Below are positions 22,980 to 35,155 of a stretch of DNA of 64,000 bases, in pieces (the first letter of the stretch is position 1; every line of letters begins with the position of its first letter). Below the pieces are notes generated by a model. It was given only the letters and a program-made list of their open reading frames with translations, ran no database searches and was not told where the DNA came from. A program made the translations under genes and the position numbers. Location of the stretch: contig CAJHNH020007556.1 of NCBI GenBank assembly GCA_905116865.2, positions 752,501 through 816,500 of the forward strand, in the 5' to 3' direction. Origin of the DNA: Candidula unifasciata. Taxonomy: Eukaryota; Mollusca; Gastropoda; Stylommatophora; Geomitridae.

Positions 22980-23200
22980 GTCGAGGGAGATCTAAGGTTC
23001 TGCTTCGTGCTCTTATGGCTGCTTCGACCACAGACACATCGTGGGGCTGTAAAGTTTCTCTGATGTTATCTTCCCATCCTGTTCTTGGTCTACCTCTTGC
23101 TCTACGTCCCTCTCGTCTTTTGGTTTATGCCTTGAATGGTATAGCATCAGGAGGCATTCTGTCCAAGTGGGCAAACCATTTGATTTGCCAACAATCTTAA
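22980..23200 (-). pseudogene. L1b LINE C-terminal fragment
   Basis: On minus: KWFAHLDRMPPDAIPFKA, then KRREGRRARGRPRTGWEDNI, the conserved basic tail of this LINE type. It abuts the L1a fragment on its left. Confidence 0.8.
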
Positions 23201-23895
23201 TAAAAAGGCAAGATTGTATAATTTTTGTTTGGACAACATATATAACCTATGTAAACACATACCGTTTGACTGGTAAATAATGGAAAGAAGAGAAAATAGC
23301 ACCTAAAACATTAAATGAGTCACCCTGCGTTGCTCAGTGATTATTGGCGCAAATACACACATATGTAGAACATATTTAAATAATAACTTATGTGACTCAA
23401 AAGAGTTAATATATTATACTCATTTCTTACTGAACGACTGTCGGTGGGATTCAGTTTAACCACAGGGGATAACTGTTTAACGTATCTAATGCCATGTTCC
23501 CTCGACACCCACAGCTGTAAAAGAGGAAGTGAAGAAGAAGAAGAGGAAGTAGAAGAGGAAGAACGCCATGTTGGGACCAACGTTAATTCCCTGAGTTGTA
23601 TATTTTCACCTTGACCCATATAAACATCACTGCAGTTAATTTTAGGGATCCGCGCATTGATTTTTGGAATACACTAGCGCGTGAGCTCACACAGACACGT
23701 GCCCACGTCATAGAGAGCTCTGCAATTACTATCACGTTGGAGTACAGCTTTACCGCGTTACCCTGGACAGTTTCTTATCTATGGACTAATGTACTCGGGC
23801 TACCGAGTAAATGACCGACGAAACAAAAAGTCCACAGACAAGAGATTATCTAGTGTTCTTTTACAGTATATATGTTCGTGTGCATTACAAGTACA

Positions 23896-23985
23896 CGGCA
23901 TCTGTGGCTTAGGCTTTGCGAACGCGCTACGTATTACAGGGGTGCTAGGTTCGATTCCAGCGATTTGCACCAGGTGGCCCTGTTA
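23896..23985 (+). mobile_element. tRNA-like SINE head
   Basis: A box-like TCTGTGGCTTAGGC and B box AGGTTCGATTCCAGC with suitable spacing. A pairing 3' acceptor stem and CCA-side structure are not evident. Confidence 0.5.
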
Positions 23986-24014
23986 ATTTCAACCGTTTAT
24001 TGCAATAGCAAACT

Positions 24015-24243
24015 TGGTTGTTGCGTATCCTTTACAGGACGTTGCAGAACCAACCCCAACAGCCCCAGGCTGTTGTGTAGTTTTTCTAGGCGAATTTACG
24101 TCCAGTAGTTTGCCATTGCTCTGGACGGTAGGCTTTCTTGATACCACTGTCAAAACCAACGCAAGGTGCATGGCCGTCAGCTAGGATCGAACCCGGCATC
24201 TCGGCATTAAGAAACTTTCGCATCGACTTAGCCACAGAGCCGA
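24015..24243 (-). mobile_element. tRNA-derived SINE, family S3, copy 2
   Basis: On minus: GTCGGCTCTGTGGCTAAGTC, B box CGGGTTCGATCC, then GCGTTGGTTTTGACAGTGGT and GCAAACTACTGGACGTAAAT, and ends GGTTCTGCAACGTCC. It is the best-preserved S3 copy here. Confidence 0.85.
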
Positions 24244-24345
24244 CCAATAGCAAACTACTGAACGTAAATTCGCTTAGAAAATTCACAGCAGCGAAAAAGA
24301 TGCTGCGGTTGGTTCTACAACGTCATGTAAAGGACACGCAAATAA
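24243..24345 (+). mobile_element. S3 3' half in opposite orientation
   Basis: GCAAACTACTGAACGTAAAT through GGTTCTACAACGTCATGTAA is an inverted copy of 24015-24118. The pair forms a hairpin-capable structure around the SINE head. Confidence 0.8.
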
Positions 24346-24933
24346 CACTACAAGTATTGGATAAACAAACGAAGAAATTAAATTCCCGGCACGGAGATTT
24401 GGTAGTTTTTTTTTTAATATTCGGACTTGTATACTCCAAGTATGTTATCTATATCTATATTCTATTCACGTTACATAAGGCATTCACAAATGTTGTCCAT
24501 CTGCTGTCGGTCTGCTATTTATCTGCCCATGATTTCCCATATCGTTTTACATTCCTTCATTTCTCTTTCGACAAGCTTCCAGAGGTCGTCCACATCTCCT
24601 TTCTTTCACAGCACTGAGAAAAACAAAAATTGCAGAAATTAGAAGCCCATAGATATCATAATTAAAAAGAAAAGTAATAAATAAGCTGGTTTAGTGGATC
24701 TCCTGAAACCATTAGAGTAAAGCAAATCAAGGACCTATCTGTGTAACATGAGGCGCATGTGGGTGGTTACATATGTCTAAGTTTAAGCTTTAATTTCTTC
24801 AGTGTTAATAATTATTTATCGCCCTACATTCGGTATATTGCTCGTTTGATAACTTCGTTGTCGAAGCTATGAATTTTCTTTTCCCCTTCTCTCTCAACAT
24901 TGGTATATGTGGACAGAATTGACTCTTCTCGAT
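24346..24933. other. No recognisable feature
   Basis: AT-rich; no coding signal. Confidence 0.35.
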
Positions 24934-25330
24934 TCTCCTCCGAACTTCGGGCACTAAAGATGGCGGCTGCAAAATATCCTTTCGAGCCACAGTCACGTGT
25001 CAATTGCGCACTTCCGGCGACCTAATTTGCGGTTCTCCGGCGGTTTTCCGGCGACTGCCGCCACCGCCACGAGTCGCCCACGCCGTTTACGCGGCGTGAA
25101 TTGGGGCTAAACTAGATAGCTAGGACCCACGAGCAGCAGCTTCCGCATCTCCTGAAGCTTTGCTCGTGAGTCCTAGCCATATAGTTTAGCCCCAGTCCAC
25201 GCCGCGTGAGCGGTGTGGGGGACTTGAGGCGGTGGCGGTAGTCGCCGGAGAACCGCAAACTAAGTCACGTGACTGTGACTCGAAAGGATATTTTGCGGCC
25301 GCTATCTTTAGTGCCCGAAGTTTGGAGGAT
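24934..25330. mobile_element. Foldback element FB, copy A
   Basis: Two arms of ~170-200 bp are inverted copies around a short loop near 25137-25160. Outermost arm: CTTCGGGCACTAAAGAT against ATCTTTAGTGCCCGAAG. Inner core begins CAGTCACGTG (24990) and ends CACGTGACTG (25275), and is GC-rich, with CCGCCACCGCC and AACTAGATAGCTAGGACCC. The core, but not the outer arms, is shared with 58572-58794. No coding capacity. Confidence 0.88.
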
Positions 25331-25579
25331 AGCCCTCTTCTCTATTCTATCTTGAGAATATCCGATCTGTAATACCTAGGGCATGTAATGTTCTTTTCTC
25401 TGGGTTTGAAATAGAATGATACATACAACCGCGTTTAGCTTCTGATGAAATATTTACACACCTGCATTGTTATATTTTTGAGTGTAATGAGTTTAACTTT
25501 CAGCGCCATTCTGAAAACACAAGAATTAGCCACAGAAGTGAAGCCATTGTAAATTCCGACGAAAGTTGTCAAAATATGG

Positions 25580-26245
25580 ATTTTACAGAGCGTGAAGACA
25601 CTTTCAATCAGGTAACAATGAATATCACAGTGAACTGGGTGAAATTGGAACAAGTTAAAAATTTCTTATATCTTGGACAAGTAATAACATGTGACGGCAG
25701 AAGTGAAATTGAAGTCAAAAAAAAGAATAGGGATGGCCAAAAACATTTTCAACAACATGCAAAAGTTACTGACATCAAGAGAAATAAGCAATACATTAAA
25801 AATGAGAATTGTCAAATGTTATGTATTCTCAATCTTACTGTATGGCACAGAGACATGGACAATGAACAAACAACTGGAAAATCGTATCAATTTTTTGGAG
25901 ATGTGGATATACAGAAGATTAGGTCGTATTTCATGGAAACAAAAGCTATCAAATACAGAGGTACTGAGGAAATTGGGAATGAAAAGAGAGTTGCTAGGTG
26001 AAATAAAAAAGAGACAAGTGAAATATTTTGGCCACATTAAAAGACATAAAAGTATTGTAAAGATCCTCCTAGAGGGGAAGGTTCAAGGTAGGCAGCAAAA
26101 GGCAGACAGCGTTACAAGTGGGAGGATAACATCAAGAGATGGACAAACAGCAGTATGAGTGAGTGTACATCACGGGCAAGAGACAGGGCTTGTTGGAGAT
26201 CCATTGCAGCCAACCTTCATTGTGGAGACGGCACCTGATTGATCG
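25580..26245 (+). pseudogene. L1b LINE reverse transcriptase, C-terminal third
   Basis: Frame 1 gives VNWVKLEQVKNFLYLGQVI. The next frame gives RIGMAKNIFNNMQKLL, FSILLYGTETWTMNKQLE, MWIYRRLGRISWKQ and LLGEIKKRQVKYFGHIKRHK. It ends with CGGCACCTGATTGA, matching the fragment at 35.74 kb. One frame shift near 25720 joins the two parts. Upstream endonuclease and palm are absent (5' truncation). Confidence 0.88.
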
Positions 26246-26249
26246 AAGA

Positions 26250-27265
26250 CACTTTTAGCACAACAGTAATATTCAGAATTTACGCAGGACACGAGATTCA
26301 CGTCTTCTTTTGAAAGGTCGATTGGTTACATTTGAACTTAGTACTGGGCAGTCCAGCAAGGATAATTTATTTGCCTCAAATAAATAAAAAATGCATTTTA
26401 ATTGCCTGATCATACTCGGAAATGGGTGTTATTCTTTACTGTTTAAAGATGTTCTGCAAGAAAATTAAAGCGTTCGGAGGGACCACATTGAGTTTTATTG
26501 TGTTCAAGAAGTTCAGAAGCGTTTCACACTACACAGATATAAACACTCTCCCCTGATCAGCAAGGCTTGCATTTTTATTTATTTTTTAGTTTTGCATTAT
26601 GTAGTCAGAATTTCTGTAACAATACCCAGCATATGTTTCTCAATATCATAAAAAATTATATTTGCTCTATATGTACTATTACAGTTGTTCATGTTAGAGA
26701 TATTCTAGTTCTTGTTAGAGATTTTCTATGAGCTTATACTCGACTTTTTAAAAAGCAATGGCTAATGTAGATTGCCAAAATGTTCTCAACCTCCTGCCAT
26801 AGGTTACACTAGGTACTTCGCCCCTGTGCGCACTCCCCTCCGTGCTTGTAGGAGATATTTCCTATCACAGCTAATCAAAACTAATGCCATCTGACAGATC
26901 TAGCTAATGATTTCGCTCTTGTGCCTGTACCAGCGGCGTGTCCATGTGCGGTTGCTTTGTCTGCTCCATTGCCTGCCGCGTCGATCGCTGTTGTAGTCAT
27001 CCACGATGTTTCATGCCAAACAAAAATAAGTAGGTATGTTATAAAATTGTTAGGGAAACAGAGCGACCAATAAAGTGTCAACAACGAACGAACGAACTTT
27101 ATTTTCAAAGGGTTACAAATTATGCACGCAGGCCTGTCTTACATTCGCCCCTTCCAAACTCCCATCTTTCACACAGCAGTTGTATTTCATCAATAAAGCA
27201 TGTTATGTTCATATATGCATATTATAAATATCAAGTCAAAAACAAAGGCATGGGTGGTAAAATAT
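26250..27265. other. No recognisable feature
   Basis: AT-rich. A short (GAAC) run at ~27085-27096. No coding signal. Confidence 0.35.
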
Positions 27266-27269
27266 GTGC

Positions 27270-28088
<819 letters not shown>

Positions 28089-28162
28089 AAATCAATAATG
28101 CGAATGTAAGACAATACAAGATGTGTATATGGTGTAAGATCTTTAGGTAGTCAGACAAAATT

Positions 28163-28360
28163 TGGATGCTTCCTTTGAAGTCGGAGGGCAACTGCCTGAG
28201 AGGCAGGGAACCAACAGTCTGCATAAAAAAAGAGTCATATCTGTAAAACGGATGCGCACGCAATACTCAGGTACTGTAAAAAGACTAAAGTCCACAAGTG
28301 GACGAACAACCAGAACTTTCCGCCAGAGTTTACAGTTGGTGAAGAAGAAGAAGAAGAAGC
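28163..28360 (+). mobile_element. Dispersed repeat family S6, copy 2 (5' truncated)
   Basis: Starts at GGATGCTTCCTTTGAAGTC, contains GGAACCAACAGTCTGC and AGAACTTTCCGCCAGAGTTT, and ends in (GAA)6. It begins ~75 bp after the large microsatellite. Confidence 0.85.
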
Positions 28361-28638
28361 AGATGTGCGATTCTCTCGGAGATACCTCAGATAAGTGATG
28401 ACATGTATTCTGGTTCGTAACTGTAACATTGCCTATTCATTAATGTGCTGATGAGGGCTTTGTAGCCGCAACGTCCATTTATCATTTGTGATTGTAATAA
28501 TGTGAAGCTGACTATTTCTACTTTTTAATTAATTTGACATCCTTCCATGATATGCACATGGGGAAACCGGCTGGTCGATTAAAACAATGTTCTTCAATCT
28601 TTTAAACCCGCAGCTCACCAAAAACAAGGGGAACTACC

Positions 28639-28815
28639 GCAGTCCATCTGACAGCTATCCAAACACAAACAGAAACAAAAACAAAACAGAGGAAACTGTA
28701 TGGCAGTCCATCTGACAGCTATCCAAACAGAAACATAAACAAAAACAAAACAGAGGAAACTGTATGACAGTCCATCCGACAGCTATCCAAACAGAAACAG
28801 AAACAAAAACGAAAG
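28639..28815 (+). repeat. Tandem repeat, 64-bp unit x 2.8
   Basis: The unit starts GCAGTCCATCTGACAGC and ends AGGAAACTGTATG. Starts are at 28639, 28703 and 28767. Units are nearly identical, so the expansion is recent. Confidence 0.92.
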
Positions 28816-28984
28816 TAGACAGCAGTTATATTGTTAAATCCGGTGTCACAAAATGAAAATATTTAGCTAATGCGGCATCTGCTGCCGCTGAGAAGTTAGA
28901 AAATTGTATATACGTGGCTGGAATGTTGTTTCTGACAGACAAAGCACTGCAATAAATTCATTCGATTTCTCTTTTATAGGCCAA

Positions 28985-29115
28985 TCGGCACTCGACGGTA
29001 GATTTGGTCAACAACATGCCGACCAACTTTACCTCTGAATATATTTCCTTGCTCAAATTGTAGACTGGGTCGACCTGCGAGCCAAGGTCACGTTGACGAA
29101 AACCCTTTACTATGG
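28985..29115 (-). mobile_element. SINE family S1 fragment
   Basis: On minus: CTTGGCTCGCAGGTCGACCC, then GGCATGTTGTTGACCAAATC and CGAGTGCCGATTGG. Same core as the S1 copy at 29.39-29.58 kb. Confidence 0.65.
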
Positions 29116-29207
29116 TACTGAACTTATACCAGTGACTTCACTTCGTCTAGACGCGGACAGTCTACTGAGACAAGTAGCAATAAAGACTACTACTGAGATC
29201 GGGGCTT

Positions 29208-29232
29208 GGGGGGGGGGGGGGGGGGGGGGGGG
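29208..29232 (+). repeat. G25 tract
   Basis: An uninterrupted poly-G. Its length is probably unreliable. Confidence 0.9.
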
Positions 29233-29389
29233 CGTGTGCTTTTAAATGTTGAGCGAGTAATCTGATTACTGAAAGTCTGCGCCCCATAATTTATTCATTG
29301 ACAGTCTGTGGAAGAATTCCCTTATTACTGTAGAAATGTTCCAAATATTGGGTTCGGATGATGGATTGTAACCTTTATATTTCTGGCTA

Positions 29390-29575
29390 CACTCGGTGGG
29401 TGATGTAGTCAACATCATGCCGACCGCATTCACTTCCCAGTACTTTATCTGGTACTCACTCAAGGCTGGGTCGACCAAGGCATTTTTGAGAAAAGTTCGA
29501 CTCGGTTCGGATTTGAACCAACCACCTTTGGATTCGAAGGTGAGCGGTTAGCCGCTAAACAATGGCGGCTTCCAT
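29390..29575 (-). mobile_element. tRNA-derived SINE, family S1, best copy
   Basis: On minus: a head with AGCGGCTAACCGCTCACC and B box GGTTCAAATCC, then GGTCGACCCAGCC, GAGTACCAGATAAAGTACTG and GGCATGATGTTGACTACATC. Confidence 0.8.
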
Positions 29576-29929
29576 GAGGTGATATAGCGTAAGTTAATTT
29601 TTAGAGCCACCGGTTATTTCTTTGCCGGGTATTAATGAAAATAGTCTATATACAGTCTTAATTTTATCAAACCCCAATTGCAGTGGCTCGTGAATTTCAG
29701 ACAGGTCCAGATTAAAATATCTGGTTTGTATTTCATTCCTGTATTTCTACGAGTCATTTTTTTTTAGTAAACAGTAAATTAACGTGTAGATTTGTCAATT
29801 GTCTGAGACAATGGGCTTCGATTTATCATTGTCAAACAAAACCCAGAATATATTCTACATAATAATACGAGTTTGAGAAAAGAGGATTTTGAGCACATAG
29901 CCTATATAAAGAGTTTGCTGTTTAGTCTA

Positions 29930-29985
29930 TAGAATATAGGCCTAGGTCTAGCCCTATATACCCAATAAGCCTGAAGGCGGGGGAA
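29930..29985 (+). mobile_element. S1 tail fragment (weak)
   Basis: TATACCCAATAAGCCTGAAGGC resembles CATATGCCCGATGAGCCTAA at 9.17 kb. Too short for certainty. Confidence 0.3.
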
Positions 29986-29989
29986 ATGG

Positions 29990-30670
29990 TCCTTCACTTT
30001 ACTGTATATTAAGAATTAATGTCTCAGAATAAGTTTAAATATGCAGAATAAGATATAAGAATTATTACTGTTACTTAATAAAAATGTAATTTAAAAAAAA
30101 AAAAAAACTATTTCCTGTTTCCATTAGCCTGAAGATTTTATTGCTATTCCATATTGCCTCTTTGTCTGACGCGATATCTCAGAACTGAGCACAAGCTTAA
30201 GTCCCGGTCGATTCTAGTTAGCCGCAGAATTAATTGGGATTTGAAGCCAATTTGGCACTTCCTGGGAAACCGGCTTAGCTGCCCATTTAGTCCTACTGAT
30301 ATGGTGTCGAGGTTTAAAACTATGTTCGATGAATTCAGCATGATGGAAACCAGGCACACAAAAGGGAGAGGTGGAAGGGGGAAGGGGGGGGGGGACTGCA
30401 CTGCCAAGCGAATTGAAAATTAGGTTGGGAAATATATACATCATCACAAATACTAACTACTAGTAGTAAATACAAGTTAAAACTTACGACGAAATAGATA
30501 TTTACTGCACAAACAAGACAAATAATTGTGGCGTAGCTTGTAAAATAAAGGAGCCTTGATACAACCATATTTTTTATAGGCATATTAGCGCTCGATGTGC
30601 GCTGTGGTTAAATTTAACGTAATAAATCTCTTTCAAAACTGGCACTCCTGTCTTACCCTATTGTGGGTAG
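29990..30670. other. No gene; A- and G-runs
   Basis: Poly-A at ~30091-30106 and G-rich 30365-30393. Small open frames around 30.2-30.4 kb match nothing. Confidence 0.35.
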
Positions 30671-30673
30671 AGT

Positions 30674-32740
30674 GGCCAGATACAAGAGGAATGGCTCCAT
30701 AGTTATTTGTTCCCACTACCAAAGCCTAATAAAGACCACTCAAAGATCTGCGGCTACAGAATCATCTCGATGCAGAATACTGTTGGCAAACTTTTGGAAA
30801 AAATTGTCGCACAAAGATTGACCACCTACTTGGAACTACATGATAAGTTCCCATCAACACTTGGAGGGTACAGGTTGAAGAAAGAGACATGGTTCAATGC
30901 TGCTGTTTTCGCCTACGATGTGTACGAGGGATTTCAGATTAAAGAAGAGACATGTGCGGCAGTGTTGGACTTAGAAGATGCCTACAATAAAGTACCATAC
31001 GAATATTTAATGCAATTACTGCTTAAACTAGAAGTCAATCCTATTCTGATCCGCTGGATTGCTGCGATCCTGTTCCAGAGAAAGATTGTACTAAGATGTG
31101 GTAGCTGGTCCTCAGAACCGCAAACGATATGTCCAGGCTTGCCACAGGGATCACCGCTATCACCAGTCTTATTCAACGTTTATACGGTGATGATCACTGA
31201 GCAGCAGTTGAATGGAAAAGGAAGGACTTTGTCATTTGCTGATGACATTTTGATTTATCGACGAGGGCGTGATAGACAGGAGATCGCCAGCACAATGCAC
31301 AAAGAACTCGATCGAATTGCCGCCTGGTGTGATGGTTCCAATGCCTATGTCAATCCTTCGAAGGCATCAGTGTCATGGTTCTCTTTGAACAATCACATTG
31401 TCAAGTCGGACTTACCAGAAGTGAAAATGCGTGATAATATATTGATCAGAACCAACGTTATGACGTTTCTCGGGGTGAGGTTCGATCGCAGCTTGTCATT
31501 CAGGGAACACGTTGACCATGTGATAACAAAAGCACGCAAAGGTCTATCTGCAATGAGGATTATGGCTGCTTCCAATATCGAGCAAAGACTACTAATTCTT
31601 CTATTCTACGGTCTGGTCCTTTCACCCATTGAATACGCTCTGGCCATCCTCACTGTCAGTGCTACCCAGATTGAAAGACTCGAAAAGGTGCAAAATGAAG
31701 CCATGCGCATTATTTTGGGATGTACAAGAGACACATCCTGTAAAGCAATGAGGTATCTACTTGACTTTCCAACAATGAACCAAAGGATCAGAATGTGGAG
31801 GGCTCGGGCATACCTCAAAATATGTGCTGATAAGAAACACCCACTGCATCAAGCGCTTTTTAGTGAAAAGGGCGACAGACTGAAGAGGGGAAAATCGTGG
31901 CTAGGTCGGGCAGAAGATGTTATTAGGCAAATATGCAGCCTAACCGACATCATACCTGGTGCAGAATGGATACCTGTGCCTCAGGCGTTTATTTGTACAT
32001 TTTCCTGTATTGTCACACTCAACAGGCGATGTAGAGAAGAGAATCCTGTTGCTGTTAATGCAGAGGTCAACGCTCTCATCGGTGAAAATTCAGACGAAGC
32101 AGATGCACTAATCTACACAGACGGATCCGTTATACGCCAAAGAAGAAGCGCATGGGCATTTACAGCACGCTCAGCGGGCAGAACAGTCAAAGAAGCCAAC
32201 GGTGCCTTCTCCATGACAACCAGCAGCATGACGATGGAGGTGATGGCAGTGACGCAAGCGTTTGCCTGGCTTGAAACACAAAAATACACCCAGTGATTCA
32301 ATGAGTATGATCCGGAGGGTTCAGGCAGGTTCAGTGCGAAGACAATGGCTTGAATCATTACAGAAGTCCACTGTGCGTGGCGTCACCTTTATTTTTGTTC
32401 CGGGACACGCAGGCGTCGATGGAAATGAAAGAGCTGACAGGTTGGCTGGATCCGCTATCACTACCGACGGTCGGCCTATGGATCATGCTGATATTATCAA
32501 TGCCCTCAGAGAAATGGGAAGAATAGAGGACTTTGGTGGCAGTGAATCCACATCACTCGCCAGAATGGCAGACTTGGGAATTAAGATCGGCACAGCAAAA
32601 AACGAGACGCACACCGGACACGTCAGAAGACTTGTTAATCAACATATAACTGGTACTATTAGCCATCGGACGTTGGGGTTCATACTGAGGGGAGGATCTG
32701 AGCACCTATGGACATGTCCGGAGTGCAATGACGATAACCC

Positions 32741-32799
<59 letters not shown>
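30674..32799 (+). pseudogene. LINE with reverse transcriptase and RNase H (family L1a), best copy
   Basis: A 5'-truncated non-LTR retrotransposon. Frame 1 (30674-32296) starts in the fingers (LFPLPKPNKDHSKICGYR). It has the palm aspartate in AAVLDLEDAYNKV, the GLPQGSPLSPVLFNV loop, and the catalytic FADDILIY at ~31241-31264. An RNase H domain follows: IYTDGSV near 32115, with the second acid in MTMEVMAV near 32240. The frame then breaks at ~32296 and continues in another frame (SDSMSMIRRVQ, VPGHAGVDGNERADRLAGS, LWTCPECNDDN to 32750). The endonuclease half is missing. It ends in a (AACT)n tail. RT followed by RNase H fits the I/Ingi/Nimb-like group; the exact clade is unproven. One small deletion is the only obvious lesion after truncation, so the copy is fairly young. 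Confidence 0.93.
32741..32799 (+). repeat. (AACT)n retrotransposon tail
   Basis: About 15 AACT units directly follow the last LINE codon. Target-primed LINEs of this group often end in a short tandem repeat. Confidence 0.92.
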
Positions 32800-33206
32800 C
32801 TATTGTTACATCCCAGTATTTTGTCTTATTTACGAATTATCGTAATAGTTCCTTTTTAAACTTTAACTAACATTACATAGTTCATTCTTCTTACCAAAAT
32901 TATAATTTTAAATGGCAACATTTCTCTGAGACAGGCACCAATTAAAAACAGCAGATTTTCCAGATGAATCCTACAGAAAGCTGCCAGTTGTACCTTTTAG
33001 GTTCAGTCAATTGCATTCCATTATCGCTCTCAGAGTAAGGTTGATATAGACACTTTTTACCAGACCACGCACTTTCTTCATCTTCTGTTTTTGCCTTTTA
33101 AAAAGGCAGTTGGCGTTTAGTATTGCGGTTTACAGTTATTAAATCTGTACCTTTCGGGCCAACATATGGGTTTTAAAGATGTCGGTATTGATATATTTTT
33201 TTAATT
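32800..33206. other. No recognisable feature
   Basis: AT-rich; no coding signal. Confidence 0.35.
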
Positions 33207-33231
33207 GGGGGGGGGGGGGGGGGGGGGGGGC
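33207..33231 (+). repeat. G24 tract
   Basis: Poly-G run preceded by TTAATT. Confidence 0.9.
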
Positions 33232-33319
33232 TTTGTGTAGCATTTATACCTTACTATGCACGTATGTATTTAGCTTTGCGAAAAGTTCAATGCGTTTGCG
33301 AGTGAGCGCGCGCGATGTA

Positions 33320-33391
<72 letters not shown>
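33320..33391 (+). repeat. (GT)n(AT)n microsatellite
   Basis: A short GT run, then ~64 bp of AT. Confidence 0.95.
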
Positions 33392-33393
<2 letters not shown>

Positions 33394-33494
33394 TTGCAGA
33401 ATCACCTTCAGCATTTTGTGGCGGTTAGTGATGTCACTAGGCACTTTTGGGGTTCAGCGGTTTGCCCGTAAGCATACTTCTTTTAAAACATGTT

Positions 33495-33709
33495 CTGACT
33501 GACTGAATTTCTACCCCACCAGGACAACACACAAGCGATAAACACCCGATGACACAATATGCCACCATGCGGATGAGGATCACCGTGGAGAGGTCACAGA
33601 AACCGCGTTCAGCCATTAGGCCATATTTATGGCCGGGCTCTATTGCGGCCCCTGGCAAGAGCCAGAACAGGGCTTCAAATAATGAAACATTTCATTCTAA
33701 AAGGACGGG
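33495..33709 (-). mobile_element. Dispersed repeat family S7, copy 2
   Basis: Begins with the tetranucleotide tail (GACTGACTGAATTTCTACCCC), then ACACCCGATGACACAA, GGATCACCGTGGAGAGGTC, GGCCATATTTATGGCC and GGGCTTCAAATAATGAAAC. This is the reverse complement of the 6.5-kb copy at ~88 percent identity. Confidence 0.88.
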
Positions 33710-34076
33710 AGTTATAAGGTTACTTAACATGTTCTGAACTCCCCGAGCTGGAGACCGATGTTTATGAATGCTGGATTGTGAACACACAGGTTTTCTCAAT
33801 TGCCTATTGGTCTATTCAAAACACCATATAATCAAATAAAATATGGATGGAAGCGCTCATGAGAACGTTATTAATCAATATTGTTGTAGTATGGCCTGAT
33901 AAGACTGAAGCAACCAGCAGTTTTACACGGCTTGACAACATTTATTAATTTGATTAAAATTGCCTTTATTGTGATTCAAAATATTTAATTACCCACATAA
34001 GTGAACGATGGAGTCTTAGGGTAACACGATGTGCATCAAAACTCACGGTAAGCTGACCATCATAGTATTTCAGGCG
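33710..34076. other. No recognisable feature
   Basis: AT-rich; no coding signal. Confidence 0.35.
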
Positions 34077-34438
34077 GGGGCTGCGTGGTCTCAAGGGATG
34101 CTATCCGCCTCGTGTGCTAGAGGTCCCGGGTTCAGGCCCCGGTGAGGCGTGGGATTTTTTCACGTGAACTTCTAGTAATTCTCCCTGATCTCTGGGCAGT
34201 GAAATCGGACGCCCTTGTGTATTGTTAAGCATGTAACAAATACATTAGCAGTTGGAAATGGAAGAGAGTAGCCTAACGGCGCTGCCGAGCAAAATTTGGA
34301 GTTTAAAATCTTCTCAAAAGTATTTTCAGGATCCTCGCCGGTTCCAAAGAGCCTTTGCACTGTGCTGAGCTTCTTGAGTTGGAAGAAGAACGGAGCACTT
34401 ATAGGTTATTAACCGTGTGCCATGATGTTGATCCGTTG
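34077..34438 (+). mobile_element. tRNA-derived SINE, family S2, copy 2
   Basis: Head GCTGCGTGGTCTCAAGGGAT with B box GGGTTCAGGCCCC, then the shared body to CCGTGTGCCATGATGTTGAT. The polymerase III-type head is better preserved than in the 1.8-kb copy. Confidence 0.88.
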
Positions 34439-34724
34439 TTGCACAACTAACTTTTTTAAAAAGCACTGGTATATTCTGTAATAACACACCGTAGTCGCAT
34501 ATATACTGAATCTTTATTTATATAAAAATAAATGACCTCCTCGCTTCCATCCCCTCATCGACGGCATCGGTCAGAACAGAAATTCCTTAGTTATACAGAC
34601 GACCACCAAGCAGCTCCAAAACACCAATACCAGAATCAGAAATCGAACCCCCCATCCTCCAGAATGTGAAATAAACAACTTAACTTGTTCATTCATTCAT
34701 CATCATCATCCCATAACACTATAT

Positions 34725-34905
34725 GTCGTTGGATGACCAGTTTCTGTTGACTGTCTGATCAGCTGTCTCCACCTTCGGCGGTCAATTGCGATGGACTTCA
34801 TGGTTGCATGCCTGAGGCCTGTCCAGTCAGTCAGGTTCTGTAATCAGGTCTTTCTTGGTCTGCCTCTTCTCCTCTTTCCCTCTACTGAGCCCTGCAGTAT
34901 TTTTT
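34725..34905 (-). pseudogene. L1b LINE C-terminal fragment
   Basis: On minus: GSVEGKRRRGRPRKT, then MKSIAIDRRRWRQLI, the usual last ~60 residues of this LINE type (basic GR.RGRPR, then a D R..WR motif). Confidence 0.85.
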
Positions 34906-34935
34906 TTTTTTTTGAGAGGCCGTTAGATCTTATTA

Positions 34936-35155
34936 CATGCCCGGCTCGCTAGCGTAGTTGGTGAAACCTGACTTCGCAGTGACCGGGTGACGAACTCCTG
35001 GTTGTCCTGATTCACGCCAGGGGGTAGGGAGAAAAGCCACATTTCTCCCACATTTACGATATCTATCATGGAATCAAGGCCGAAGGGTTGCGATATCCAT
35101 AGTACCGAGCCAAAGGGATTAACAGCTCATGGTTTCCGGATACTTAAGAAAAAAA
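34936..35155 (+). mobile_element. SINE-like family S8, longer copy
   Basis: GGCTCGCTAGCGTAGTTGGT at the head, then CCGAAGGGTTGCGATATCC, CATAGTACCGAGCC, CTCATGGTTTCCGG and an A-run. Matches 4527-4661 over its 3' ~120 bp. Confidence 0.75.

Noticed and set aside
34077..34150. Possible functional tRNA gene
   Set aside because: It has an A/B-box-like head but poor stem pairing, and its body is shared with another SINE copy; SINE S2 explains it. The heads at 16.85, 23.9 and 59.15 kb were rejected as tRNA genes for similar reasons.
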